From assembly GCF_000014145.1 (NCBI RefSeq), contig NC_008255.1:1055501-1119500 (forward strand): 64,000 nucleotides of DNA, read 5' to 3'. Every line of letters starts with the position of its first letter. Positions within the stretch are counted from its first letter, which is position 1. This DNA comes from Cytophaga hutchinsonii ATCC 33406 (GTDB lineage Bacteria; Bacteroidota; Bacteroidia; Cytophagales; Cytophagaceae). Below are positions 18,398 to 29,500 of the stretch, piece by piece. The notes below the pieces were generated by a model. The model searched no databases and was not told the DNA's origin. It saw only the letters and a list, made by a program, of their open reading frames with translations. The translations under genes and the position numbers were made by a program.

Positions 18398-19679
18398 AAC
18401 AAGTGCCGGCCTTTTTTCACGTGCCAAAGAAGTTATTCCGGGAGGCGTAAATTCTCCGGTACGTGCATTCAGAGCAGTAGGAGGGAATCCGCTTTTTATA
18501 AAAAGAGCCCATGGAGCGTATTTAGTTGATGAAGATGACAACCAATACATCGAACTGATCAATTCCTGGGGGCCGATGATTCTTGGGCATGGCAATGAGC
18601 TGATTGAAAAAGCAGTTCGGGATGCCTTGTCAAACTCCTTGTCATTTGGCGCACCGTCGAGAAAAGAAGTTGAAATGGCTGAATTAATTGTTAGTATGGT
18701 TCCGTCGGTTGAGATGGTGCGCATGGTTAATTCAGGTACAGAAGCTACGATGTCGGCTATACGCGTTGCGAGAGGGTATACAGGTAAAGAAAAAATTATA
18801 AAATTTGAAGGCTGCTATCACGGTCACGGTGATTCGTTTTTAATTGCAGCAGGCAGCGGCGCTGTTACCATGGGTGTGCCCGATAGCCCGGGTGTACCGC
18901 AAGGTGTAGCCAACGATACGTTAACCGCGCCCTATAATGATATTGAAGCGGTTAGGATATTAGTAGAAAAAAACAAAAATAAAATTGCAGCTATAATCAT
19001 TGAACCTGTTGCAGGAAATATGGGATGCGTGCTGCCTAAAGCAGGCTTTTTAGAAGCGCTCCGGGAAATTTGTGATCAGGAAAATATCGTTTTGATATTT
19101 GATGAAGTAATGAGCGGTTTTAGGTTGTCTGTATCCGGAGCGCAGGGAGTTTACGGCGTGCAGCCGGATATGACAACCATGGGTAAAATTATTGGCGGCG
19201 GAATGCCTGTGGGCGCTTACGGCGGAAAAAAAGAGATCATGCAAAATGTTTCTCCATCCGGCCCGATCTACCAGGCAGGAACCTTGTCCGGTAACCCTAT
19301 AGCAATGTCTGCTGGTTTAGCTATTCTACAATACTTACAAGCCAGTCCTGCGTTATATACTCAATTAAATGATCAGACAGATTATCTCATACACGGTATG
19401 CGGAAGGCGAATAATCTGTTAGGCCTTGATTATACATTCAATCACGTAGGATCTATGTTTACCATGTTCTTTACCAATATTGGTGTGTATGATTTCGAAA
19501 CGGCTAAAAAATCTGACCTGTCAAAATTCGCAGCTTATTTTCAGGCTATGTTATCAAGAGGTATCTATCTGGCTCCATCTCAATTTGAAAGTCTGTTTAT
19601 TTCATCTGCAATCACAAAACAATTAGCAGATCAGATTATTCAGGCACATGCGGAAAGCATGAAAGAAATTCACAACTAA
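18387..19679 (+). CDS. hemL: Glutamate-1-semialdehyde 2,1-aminomutase
   Basis: HemL converts glutamate-1-semialdehyde to 5-aminolevulinate, the first committed tetrapyrrole precursor in the C5 pathway. It is a PLP-dependent class III aminotransferase. The 430-residue protein has NSGTEATMSA for cofactor phosphate binding, FDEVMSGFR with the Asp contacting the pyridine N, and the Schiff-base Lys in TTMGKIIGGGMPVGAYGG. I place the start at the ATG at 18387; a TTG one codon earlier is possible. It overlaps the upstream gene by 11 nt. The length is normal. Confidence 0.95.
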   Translation: MKNKTSAGLFSRAKEVIPGGVNSPVRAFRAVGGNPLFIKRAHGAYLVDEDDNQYIELINSWGPMILGHGNELIEKAVRDALSNSLSFGAPSRKEVEMAELIVSMVPSVEMVRMVNSGTEATMSAIRVARGYTGKEKIIKFEGCYHGHGDSFLIAAGSGAVTMGVPDSPGVPQGVANDTLTAPYNDIEAVRILVEKNKNKIAAIIIEPVAGNMGCVLPKAGFLEALREICDQENIVLIFDEVMSGFRLSVSGAQGVYGVQPDMTTMGKIIGGGMPVGAYGGKKEIMQNVSPSGPIYQAGTLSGNPIAMSAGLAILQYLQASPALYTQLNDQTDYLIHGMRKANNLLGLDYTFNHVGSMFTMFFTNIGVYDFETAKKSDLSKFAAYFQAMLSRGIYLAPSQFESLFISSAITKQLADQIIQAHAESMKEIHN

Positions 19680-19724
19680 TAAATCATAGTTAATTAATAA
19701 GTAAGCAATAAATTCGGATTCAAT

Positions 19725-20531
19725 ATGAAAATAGCAATTTTAGGTGGAGGCAATATGGGTATGACTTATGCAAAAGCATTTGTCAGCAGAAAAATTGTTT
19801 CGAAAGATGAATTATTGATTATTGAAAAACATGATGAAAAAAGAGAACAATTAAAACAGGAAGGAGTAGCTTCTTTGTCTGCTGATATCGATGATTCGAT
19901 TAAGAATTACGATATTTTAATTGTTGCAGTAAAACCACAGGATTTTAGAGTTTTATCTGAAACGCTGAAAAAATATCTGACAGAAAATCAAATGATACTT
20001 TCCATTATGGCGGGTATTCAGATTGCTCAGATTCAAACCTTACTTGAACATAAAAACGTAGTACGTGCCATGCCGAATACACCTGCGCAGTTGGGCTTTG
20101 GTATTACAGCATTTACAGTTGCTAAAGATGCTTCGTTTGAAAATATAAGTGTTGTAGATATGCTTTTGGAAACTACCGGGAAAGCAATTTTTATGAAAGA
20201 CGAAACCATGCTGGATGCAGTAACAGCATTAAGCGGAAGCGGCCCTGCGTATTTTTATTATATCGTTCAGAACATGATCGAAGCCGGTAAACAAATGGGC
20301 GTGGACGAAAATGTGGCTGGCATGCTCGTGAAAGAAACCATGATGGGCGCTTTTCAGATTTTGAACCATTCAAAATCATCCATTGATGAATTGATTGCCA
20401 TGGTTGCTTCAAAAGGTGGTACGACAGAGGCTGCTTTAAATACGTTAAAACAGAGAGAAGTTGGTGCGCATATCATCGAAGCACTGAAAAATGCCGAAAA
20501 AAGGGCAAAAGAACTCTCCGGGAACGCCTAA
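19725..20531 (+). CDS. proC: Pyrroline-5-carboxylate reductase
   Basis: ProC reduces pyrroline-5-carboxylate to proline with NAD(P)H, the last step of proline synthesis. The 268-residue protein begins with the Rossmann motif GGGNMG. It has the NTPAQ segment near residue 113 and the C-terminal signature ALSGSGPAYFYYIVQNM followed by GGTTEAAL. The length is typical. It lies 45 nt after hemL on the same strand. Confidence 0.96.
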   Translation: MKIAILGGGNMGMTYAKAFVSRKIVSKDELLIIEKHDEKREQLKQEGVASLSADIDDSIKNYDILIVAVKPQDFRVLSETLKKYLTENQMILSIMAGIQIAQIQTLLEHKNVVRAMPNTPAQLGFGITAFTVAKDASFENISVVDMLLETTGKAIFMKDETMLDAVTALSGSGPAYFYYIVQNMIEAGKQMGVDENVAGMLVKETMMGAFQILNHSKSSIDELIAMVASKGGTTEAALNTLKQREVGAHIIEALKNAEKRAKELSGNA

Positions 20532-20619
20532 ATTCAATTATTTATATTGAATAACAACCTTCAGCGCTATTTTTTCGTTGAAAGGCTTGGGGATTTTCCA
20601 TGAATTTAAATTCATACTA

Positions 20620-23600
20620 ATGAAGCACTTATACAATCAAGTACTTGTTTGTTTATTGATGTTATCAGTTTTGTCGGTTTCTGCGCAAAACTTTCAGCAA
20701 GCGAATAAAATTGCCGGTGCCGGCTATAATAAATTATACGATGCTACGACAGATGCCTCAGACAATTTTTATGCAATAGGGGCATTTGCCAGCACAATAA
20801 CCGTCCCTCAAAGCTTTGGAGGGACAAGTACACTGGATAAAACATTCTTAATTAAATATGATCCAACTGGTGCTGTAAGCTGGCTTAAAAGTATTACAGG
20901 CAGTAGTGTGAAAGGATATCGCGTTGCTGTTGATGCATCCGGGAATGTGTTCATTGCCGGTTCTCTATACGGTTCGTCTGTTTTTTTCGACGGCTTTAAC
21001 GCGAAATATTCGTTAAATGGTCCTTCAGGAACAGTGCCGGATGGTTTTATTGCTAAATATGACAAGAACGGTTTTTTTATTTGGGCAAGAGCTATTGGTT
21101 CAGCTGCACGAAATGATGAAATATTTGATATGACCATCGATAAAGACGGTGATGTATATGTTGTGGGATATATCAGTACGGATGCAAAAGTTTACGGAAG
21201 AGATAGTGCTCTGGCACAAGGGCCGTATGGTTCAGACATAGTATCTCAGGGAGGATCTCCGGGGTTGCTGGATGTAGTTGTTGCTAAATTTAAAAACGAT
21301 GGTTCGTATCAATGGGGATTCAGTTTGGGAAGTACAACCGGAGCAGAGAGAGGTACATCAATTACAGTAGATCAAAATAAAAATGTATATGTTGCCGGTG
21401 AGTTATATAATTCATTTGATGTTGATCCGGGAACAGGTGTTACTACTATTCAGGAAAGTATGCCGCAAGGTAGCGGAGATATATTTATTGCAAAATATTC
21501 AACAACCGGAAGTTTTTTAAACGTGGGGCAAATTTCAGGGGGGAGTGTAGAAAAGGTTAACCGAATGCACGTTGGTAACTCGGGTGTATTAAATGTAGCA
21601 GGTTCTTTTGTAGATTATATTGATGCCGATATCAGCAGTGGTGTTCAAAATCTGACTGCTAATGGTGATATAGGTAGTGATGCATTAATTGCAGCATATG
21701 ATCTCAATACGTTTGCTCCTGTTTTTATTCAGCAGATGGGAGGAGCCGATGTAGATGACGAAGCGGTTAGTATTAAAGCAACTGCTTCGGGCGAGATATA
21801 TGTTACAGGTTTTTTCGCCGGTTCAGCGGTAAATTTCAATCCGGCAGGTGCAGCACTTAATTTATCCAGCGTTGGTAATAAAGATGTATTTATTGCAAAA
21901 TATAATTCAAGCGGTGTTAACCAGTGGGCCATGGGTGTTGGTAGTGCAACAGAAGACAGAGGTACTGCGATCGATTTTAACGCTGCAGGTTTTGTGTATG
22001 CCGGCGGTTATTATACAGGTACCATTGGCGATTTTGACCCCGGAGCAGGTACTTCAACACTTACAAATTTAGGCCAGGAGGATGCATTCTGGGCTAAATA
22101 TCAGGAATGCAGTGGAACACCTGTCATCACAACACAACCGGTAGGTAAAACCGTATGTGCAGGTGCCGCAATAAACATGACCATTGCTGCAACGGGTTCT
22201 GGTGTTACGTATCAATGGAAAAAAGGATCAGCAAACGTTGTGAATGGAGGAGCAATCAGTGGAGCTACATCCTCGTCCTTGTCTATTTCGCCATCGGTTG
22301 CATCTGATGCCGGTTCATACACCGTTGTAGTAACTTCATGTGGTACCAGTCTGACATCTTCTGCAGCTCTTGTGGTTGTTAACATTCCACCCGCAATTAC
22401 TACGCAGCCTGTATCTAAATCAATCTGTTCAGGAGATAATACTTCCTTTACGGTTGCTGCAACAGGTACTTCATTAACGTATCAATGGAAGTTAAATAAT
22501 GTTGCAATTACTAATAATGCTGTATATGCAGGTGCACAGGCAGCTACGTTAAATCTGGTGGGTGCTACAGCTGCTCAGGCAGGAGATTATACCTGCGTAA
22601 TAACAGGATCGTGTACACCGGTAGTGACTTCAAGTATTGCAACACTTACTGTAGGTGCAGGAATAAGCATTACTACACAACCCGCAGCTACTGCTGCTTG
22701 CTTAGGAGGTGCAGCTACATTTACCACAGCTGCTTCGGGTTCTTCACTTACGTATCAATGGCAAAAAAATGGGGTAAACCTTGTTGATGGTTCATCCATA
22801 AGTGGTGCAACTACAAATTCGTTAACAATAACAGGTGTTGTTGCTGGTGATGCAACGAATTATAAAGCCGTTATTACAGGATCATGCGGAAGCATCACTA
22901 CTTCTGCTGTAAATTTATCTGTAACGTCTTCTCCCACCATATCTACACAACCTCTCGCCTCGCAAAGTATTTGTGCTGGTCAATCCGCTACGATTTCTGT
23001 TGTTGCGGTTGGAGGCGTTTCGTATCAATGGAGAAAAAACGGAACAGATTTAACCAATGGAGGTAATGTGAGCGGAGCTTTAACATCGAGTTTACTTTTA
23101 ACTTCAGTAACATCTGCCGATGCAGGTACTTATACTGTTTTGGTTACAGGTGCATGTGCTCCAACAGCGCTATCAAATAATTCGAATTTAACAATTAATC
23201 TGTTACCTGCAATTGGAACACAACCAACTCCGTTAACGAGATGTGCGGGAGCAAATGCAACTTTTTCAATAACGGCAACAGGTACAGGTATTACATATCA
23301 ATGGAAGCGGAATGGCGTAGATCTGGCAGACGGCGGATCTGTATTTGGTGCAACAACAAATTCAGTAACCATTACTGGAGTTACGGTTTCTGACGCAGGG
23401 AATTATACCTGTACAGTTTCAGGAACCTGTTCGCCGGCAATTACTTCAAGTCCGGCGGCGTTAACCGTAAACTCAACTGCAAGTATATCTTCAAGCCCTG
23501 CTTCAGCTACTATTTGTGAAGGACAAACAAAAGTATTTACATTAGGAACAACAGGCTCAGGTATTACTTACCAATGGAAAAAAGGAAGCGTGAATCTTGT

Positions 23601-26487
23601 GGACGGAGGCAATATCAGCGGAGCACTAACAGGTTCTTTAACTATAACGGGAGTAACAACAACCGATGCCGGAAGTTATAGTGTTACAATTAATAATTCC
23701 TGTTCGGGAACATTAAATTCAACTGCTGCTGTACTTACTGTTAATACGCTTCCCGTAATAACCAGCCAACCAACCGATGTTACTATCTGCGGTTCTTCAA
23801 ACGTATCTTTTTCAGTTGCTGCCACTGGTACTGCGTTGACCTATCAATGGAAAAAAGGCGGAGTTAATTTAACGGATGGCGGAACTATATCCGGAAGCAA
23901 TTCAGCTACACTGACTATCACGCCGGCAGTTGCGGGCGATGCGGGTGTATACACCTGTGTTGTATCCGGAACATGTGCGCCAAGTGCAACATCTTCTCCT
24001 GCGAATTTAGCCGTAGGCACGGTTGCAACCATTGTTACTCAGCCAACAGATAAAGTTGTATGTGAAGGTTCAAGTACATCGCTTGCCGTTACTGTAACCG
24101 GAGGAGGTATTAGTTATCAATGGAAAAAGAATGGAGTAGATTTAACGAATGGACCGAAAGTAAGCGGTGCTACAACGGCTACGCTAACGCTTTCAACGAT
24201 TGATGCCACATTTGCAGACTCCTATACGGTTGTTACCGGTAATACATGCAGCGGATTTATTACATCAAACCCTGCAACGATAACAATAAATGCATTGCCG
24301 GCCATAACGGTACAACCCGTAAGTAAATCCATCTGTGCCGGTGCATCAACATCTTTCAGTATCACAGCTACAGGAGCAGGGCTGACGTATCAATGGAAAA
24401 AGGACGGCGCGGCATTAACGGATGGTGGGAATATTGCAGGCGCAACTACAGCAACACTTTCTTTGTCTTCAGTAACAAGTGCTGATGCGGGAATATACAT
24501 CTGTGTAGTAAACGGTACATGCCCACCTGCCGTTACTTCAACAAATGCCACACTTACAATTACTTCAGGTAGCAGTATTATTTCTCAGCCCGTATCCAAA
24601 GCGGCATGTTCGGGAAGTTCTACCGTATTTGTTTGTGATGCAACAGGTGGTTCGTTAACCTATCAATGGAAAAAAGATGGTGTTAGCCTAGTGGATGGCG
24701 GAAATATTTCCGGCGCACAAACCTTTACGCTGACAATTTCATCTGTTACTGCAGCTGATGCAGGAGATTACGTATGCGTAATTTCAAGTGCCTGTTCAGC
24801 ACCATTAACTTCAAATACCGCTTCGTTAACGGTTAATGCATCAACAACCATTAGTTCTCAACCAACAAATGTAACCATATGTGAAAGTGGTGGAGCGTCA
24901 TTTACAGTTGCAGCAACGGGAACAGGATTAACGTATCAATGGAAAAAAGCAGGTTCACTGATTACAGGTGCTACCGCTGCAACATATAGTATTCCTGCTG
25001 TTACAGCAGCCGATGCAGGTTCATATGTAGCAGATATTACAAGTAGTTGCGGTGTTTTGTCAAGTAATGCGGCAACATTAACCGTGAATACTCCAATAGT
25101 CATTACCACTCAACCTGTTTCTGTAAGTGCATGTCCGGCAGAAAGTATAACGTTTAGCGTTATTGCAACAGGAAATATCACTGCATATAAGTGGCAGAAA
25201 AATGGTGTTGATCTGGCAGACGGCGGAAATATTTCCGGTGCAACGACCAATATACTTTCAATCTCTTCAATAAGCGCTTCCGATGAAGATAATTATACGG
25301 TAGTATTAACAGCTGTTTGCGGTACAGATGTCACATCTTCCAGTGCTGCATTATCATTGGCAACTGCGCCTGTTATTTCTGCACAGCCAACCAACAAATT
25401 AGTTTGTGCCGGACAGACATTAACATTAACAATCGGCGTTACAAGCGGGTCTTCGGTTACGTATCAATGGCAGAAAGATGGTATAAATCTTATAAACAGC
25501 GGTGCAATTTCCGGTGCAACCAGTGCTACCTTAACAATTACAAATGTTTCAGTTGCGGATGAAGGGACGTACGTTTGTATGGTAGCAACGAGCTGTTCAG
25601 CGCCCACATCAAGTGATCCTGCAGTAGTAACTACTACAATTTCTTCATCTATTACACAACAGCCTATTACTGCGAATATTTGTAATAATCAATCTGTATT
25701 ATTCAAAATAACCATAGCCGGTGCCGGTATTGTATATCAGTGGCAATTTAAAGCAAATGCTGCTACGTCTTATTCAGATCTGACAAACGGTGGGAAATAT
25801 AGCGGAGTCAATACAGCAAGTTTGTCAATTATAAATTCAACTGCTTCAGAAGTTGGATCATACAGATGCATGGTGACAGAAGTGTGCGGCGCTGTTCAAT
25901 ATTCAGCACCGGCAGCTTTGATCATTGATTCTCCAACAATTGTTCAGCATCCATTCCCGCAATCAATCTGTATCGGACAGCTTGCTAAATTTACAGTAGG
26001 TGCTACGGGCAGCAATTTAACCTACCAATGGTATAAGGATGGTATTGCGCTGGCAAATGCGGGAAGAATTTCCGGGGCTAAGTCTGCAACCATAATGATT
26101 ACATCTACAACACCCGCTGATAATGGAGAATATGTATGTCAGGTTAAAGGTGTTTGCTTACCGCCTGCTACTTCTCAGGAAGGTATCCTGACGGTATCTG
26201 TTTGTACATCCGTTATAGGATCTGAATTAAATGACAACAACGTTGTAATTTATCCGAAACCAGCAGATGTATATGCTACTATTGAAATAAAAGACAATGA
26301 GGGAACAGATGTATCAATTGCAATATTTGATGCACAAGGTTCTTTAATAAAAATAATTCAGCAGTCAATCGAAACCGTAAACACAAAAATCAATCTTAAT
26401 ACAGCTGAATTACCTCAAGGAATGTATTTTGTACAAATACAAATAGGGGATGAATTCTATACGGATAAAGTTGAAGTAATTCACTAA
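20620..26487 (+). CDS. Giant secreted Ig-repeat protein with T9SS sorting domain
   Basis: This 1955-residue protein begins with a signal peptide ending near VSAQ. Residues about 25-495 form an SBBP-type beta-propeller-like region, with repeated motifs such as NVYVAGELYNSFDVDPG. Fifteen Ig-like domains of about 90 residues follow (22117-26202), each with a Cys, a core Y-Q-W and a D-A-G-x-Y motif. The last 80 or so residues are a T9SS type A sorting domain (NNVVIYPKPADVY ... LPQGMYFVQI). It should therefore be exported and attached or released at the cell surface. I use the ATG at 20620, which fits a signal peptide; the open frame extends to a TTG at 20578. It is a paralogue of the next gene. 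Adhesion is an inference; no enzyme domain was seen. Confidence 0.9.
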   Translation: MKHLYNQVLVCLLMLSVLSVSAQNFQQANKIAGAGYNKLYDATTDASDNFYAIGAFASTITVPQSFGGTSTLDKTFLIKYDPTGAVSWLKSITGSSVKGYRVAVDASGNVFIAGSLYGSSVFFDGFNAKYSLNGPSGTVPDGFIAKYDKNGFFIWARAIGSAARNDEIFDMTIDKDGDVYVVGYISTDAKVYGRDSALAQGPYGSDIVSQGGSPGLLDVVVAKFKNDGSYQWGFSLGSTTGAERGTSITVDQNKNVYVAGELYNSFDVDPGTGVTTIQESMPQGSGDIFIAKYSTTGSFLNVGQISGGSVEKVNRMHVGNSGVLNVAGSFVDYIDADISSGVQNLTANGDIGSDALIAAYDLNTFAPVFIQQMGGADVDDEAVSIKATASGEIYVTGFFAGSAVNFNPAGAALNLSSVGNKDVFIAKYNSSGVNQWAMGVGSATEDRGTAIDFNAAGFVYAGGYYTGTIGDFDPGAGTSTLTNLGQEDAFWAKYQECSGTPVITTQPVGKTVCAGAAINMTIAATGSGVTYQWKKGSANVVNGGAISGATSSSLSISPSVASDAGSYTVVVTSCGTSLTSSAALVVVNIPPAITTQPVSKSICSGDNTSFTVAATGTSLTYQWKLNNVAITNNAVYAGAQAATLNLVGATAAQAGDYTCVITGSCTPVVTSSIATLTVGAGISITTQPAATAACLGGAATFTTAASGSSLTYQWQKNGVNLVDGSSISGATTNSLTITGVVAGDATNYKAVITGSCGSITTSAVNLSVTSSPTISTQPLASQSICAGQSATISVVAVGGVSYQWRKNGTDLTNGGNVSGALTSSLLLTSVTSADAGTYTVLVTGACAPTALSNNSNLTINLLPAIGTQPTPLTRCAGANATFSITATGTGITYQWKRNGVDLADGGSVFGATTNSVTITGVTVSDAGNYTCTVSGTCSPAITSSPAALTVNSTASISSSPASATICEGQTKVFTLGTTGSGITYQWKKGSVNLVDGGNISGALTGSLTITGVTTTDAGSYSVTINNSCSGTLNSTAAVLTVNTLPVITSQPTDVTICGSSNVSFSVAATGTALTYQWKKGGVNLTDGGTISGSNSATLTITPAVAGDAGVYTCVVSGTCAPSATSSPANLAVGTVATIVTQPTDKVVCEGSSTSLAVTVTGGGISYQWKKNGVDLTNGPKVSGATTATLTLSTIDATFADSYTVVTGNTCSGFITSNPATITINALPAITVQPVSKSICAGASTSFSITATGAGLTYQWKKDGAALTDGGNIAGATTATLSLSSVTSADAGIYICVVNGTCPPAVTSTNATLTITSGSSIISQPVSKAACSGSSTVFVCDATGGSLTYQWKKDGVSLVDGGNISGAQTFTLTISSVTAADAGDYVCVISSACSAPLTSNTASLTVNASTTISSQPTNVTICESGGASFTVAATGTGLTYQWKKAGSLITGATAATYSIPAVTAADAGSYVADITSSCGVLSSNAATLTVNTPIVITTQPVSVSACPAESITFSVIATGNITAYKWQKNGVDLADGGNISGATTNILSISSISASDEDNYTVVLTAVCGTDVTSSSAALSLATAPVISAQPTNKLVCAGQTLTLTIGVTSGSSVTYQWQKDGINLINSGAISGATSATLTITNVSVADEGTYVCMVATSCSAPTSSDPAVVTTTISSSITQQPITANICNNQSVLFKITIAGAGIVYQWQFKANAATSYSDLTNGGKYSGVNTASLSIINSTASEVGSYRCMVTEVCGAVQYSAPAALIIDSPTIVQHPFPQSICIGQLAKFTVGATGSNLTYQWYKDGIALANAGRISGAKSATIMITSTTPADNGEYVCQVKGVCLPPATSQEGILTVSVCTSVIGSELNDNNVVIYPKPADVYATIEIKDNEGTDVSIAIFDAQGSLIKIIQQSIETVNTKINLNTAELPQGMYFVQIQIGDEFYTDKVEVIH
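22117..26202 (+). repeat. Fifteen tandem Ig-like domain repeats (coding)
   Basis: Fifteen consecutive units of about 270 nt encode Ig-like domains. The protein-level core is hTQP...C...F.V.ATG..LTYQWKK.G..L.DGG.ISGA....L.I..V...DAG.Y.C.V. The DNA around the Y-Q-W core is also conserved (TATCAATGG in most units). Confidence 0.9.
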
Positions 26488-26546
26488 ACCGTATTGTTTT
26501 CATGCAGACAATTCAGTAGTTTGTATTACAAAACACACTTTTAATT

Positions 26547-29500
26547 ATGATGAAAAAAACGATCCTACTTCTAACCATACTAACTACATTCTGTAGTTAT
26601 GCTGTAAAGTCGCAGACATCAAATTTGGTATATAGTCTGGGTAAAACCGGCTCAACTATTGAAATTACTTCTATTGCTTCGGATGCAAGTAATAATATAT
26701 ATGTATGCGGAAGTTTTACAGGAAGCAGCGTTGATTTTAATCCGCTGGGAACAGCGGTTACTAAAAGCTCATTAGGCGGTACAGATGGTTTTATAGCAAA
26801 ATATAATGCTGCAGGTGAACTTGCTGCGGTAAACACCTTTGGAAATAGTGGTGCAGAAAGAGCAGGCAAAGTGTATGTAGATGCTACGGGTGTTTACATG
26901 CTTGCAACAGTAGCTGCCGGTATAGTAAAATTTGATCCCTCTGATTTTGGTACAAGTGGTGGGAGTGGTGCAATGGCATTGGTTAAATACAACGATCAGC
27001 TTGCTTTACAAAGCAGCATATTAGTTAAGAAGGCCGCTGGCGGAACAGGAGATTCTTTTAATGATATAAAAGTTAGCGGCACAGATATCTATGTTACCGG
27101 AGCATTAAATAACAGTGCTGTAGAATTTAATCCGCTAGGAACATCAAAGCAATTGACGCCAAATGGTTTTACAGATATTTTTGTTGCTAAATATAATGCT
27201 TCATTGATTTGCCAGTTTGCGTTTAATGTTGGTGGAATAGACGGAGATGCCGGTAAGGGGATCGATGTAGATGGTTCAGGTAATATTTATGTTACGGGTT
27301 ATTTCAGAGGCCAGGGCATTAATCTGAATCCAATGGGTACAACCAGTGTATATGAAATTGGTGAAGCTGAAGAATTAGCAGGTGCTGTAGGAGATGTATT
27401 TGTTGCAAAATATAGTCCAACTACTGCCTGTCAGTGGGCAATCAATATAGGTACCGCATCTGCAGATCAGGGAACGGATATTCTGGTTTCAAATGCAGGT
27501 ACTGTTTATGTTGGAGGTATTGTGAAAGATGATATTTTACCGGCAGATTTTAATACGGCAAACCCGGAAACAAATATATACGCAGGTCATGGTTTAAACG
27601 ATATTTTTGTTGCGAGTTATACAACAGCGGGTATTTATAGCTGGCACCTTGGTACAGGAAGTACCCAGCAGGATGATTTAGCTACGATGGCTTTTGATGC
27701 AAGCGGAAACATTCTTATAACAGGATTTGCAGGCGGGAATGTTAATTTTGGCAATGGACAGACAATTTCAGCGCTAGGTGGGTCAGATGTATATTTTGCA
27801 ACCGTTTCAACTTCCGGGACCGCATTGTCTGCTTACAACGAAGGTGGTTCTGGTAATGAACAAGGTAATGGAATAGCTGTAACAGCTGCCGGAAATATTT
27901 TACTTACCGGAAATTTGTCAGCAAGCGGCGATTACGATCCAACAGCATCTCCTGCAGGATCAATTACATTAAAAGGCGCTCAGGATGGATTTGTTGTCCG
28001 ATACGGGCCTGCCTGTACAGCACCTGTAATAAATGCACAGCCAACAAATATGGTTACCTGCCAAGGCATAAGTACATCATTTTCTGTTACAGCAACCGGA
28101 GCAACTTCTTATCAATGGTATAAAAATGGAAGTGCAGTAAGCGGTGCAACAACAGCTTCTTATACAATATCTTCACCAGTTGCTGCAGATGCAACAACCT
28201 ATACAGTTGATGTTATTAATACCTGCCAAACCATTACTTCAAATACCGTTTCATTAACCGTTGATCCGTTAATTACCGGAGGAACTATAGGAAATAATCA
28301 ATCTATATGTAGTGGTACAGTACCAGCTTTTCTCATAGAAGTTTCACCCGTTACAGGTGGATCATCAACAGCAATACCTACCTATATGTGGCTGTCTTCT
28401 CCTGATGGAGTATCTAACTGGACAGCAATTTCAGGTGCAACAGCAAAAACGTATGGTCCGGGAGTTTTAATGTCAACTACGTACTATAGAAGATTAGATT
28501 TCAAGGGAGCTTCCTGCTTGCCTGCACCAACAAATGTAGTTACAATCACGGTTGACCCGGCTGTAACAGCAGCAACAATTTCTTCCGATCAGACAATCTG
28601 CAGCGGCTCAGTTCCGGCTCAGCTTACAGGTGCTGTTGCAGCTGGCGGTTCAGCAAGTGCTACAGCAAGCTATGTATGGGAAAGTTCCGTAAACGGAACA
28701 GGTGGGTGGACAGCCATTTCAGGGGCAACGTTGAAAGATTATACACCAGGAACGCTTACAGCAGATACCTATTACAGAAGAACGGATAAAAAGGGAGCAT
28801 GTGCAGGTGTTGTATCGAATGTTGTGGCAATAGTAGTTGATGCTCAAGTTGCAGTACCTGTAATATCTTCTCCACAGACTATTTGTATGGGAAGTATTCC
28901 TGTGCCGATTGGCGGAGCTCCTGCTATAGGCGGTTCAGCAACAGCAACAGCTTCCTATACATGGGAAAGTTCACCTAATGGTACAATCGGCTGGACAACT
29001 ATTTCAGGTATAACGGCAAAAGATTATGCTCCACTAACGTTAAGTACTACTACCTATTATCGTAGAAATGATAAAAAAGGGGCTTGTGCACCCAGGATGT
29101 CAAATAGTATAGCAATTACGGTTGATCCTGTAGTGACAACACCTTCTATCAGCGCTGATCAGGCAATCTGCTCAGGAACTATACCAGCTCAAATCACTGG
29201 CGCAGCTGCAGGTGGCGGTTCAACAGCAGGGACGGCTGTATATAAGTGGGAAAGTTCAGCGAATGGTACAACCGGCTGGACAACAATATCAGGCGCAACA
29301 GGAAAAGATTATACACCTGCTGCATTAACAGCTACTACTTATTACAGAAGATCAGATACAAAAGGAGCTTGTTCTGCTGTAGTGTCGAATGTTGTAAAAA
29401 TTACGGTTGATCCAGTAGTGACAACACCTTCTATCAGCGCTGATCAGACAACCTGTTCCGGAGCAACACCCAATCAAATCGGCGGTGCAGCTGCAGCGGG

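Noticed and set aside
20578-20619. Earlier TTG start for the first giant repeat protein
   Set aside because: The extra 14 residues precede a clear signal peptide that begins at the ATG at 20620.
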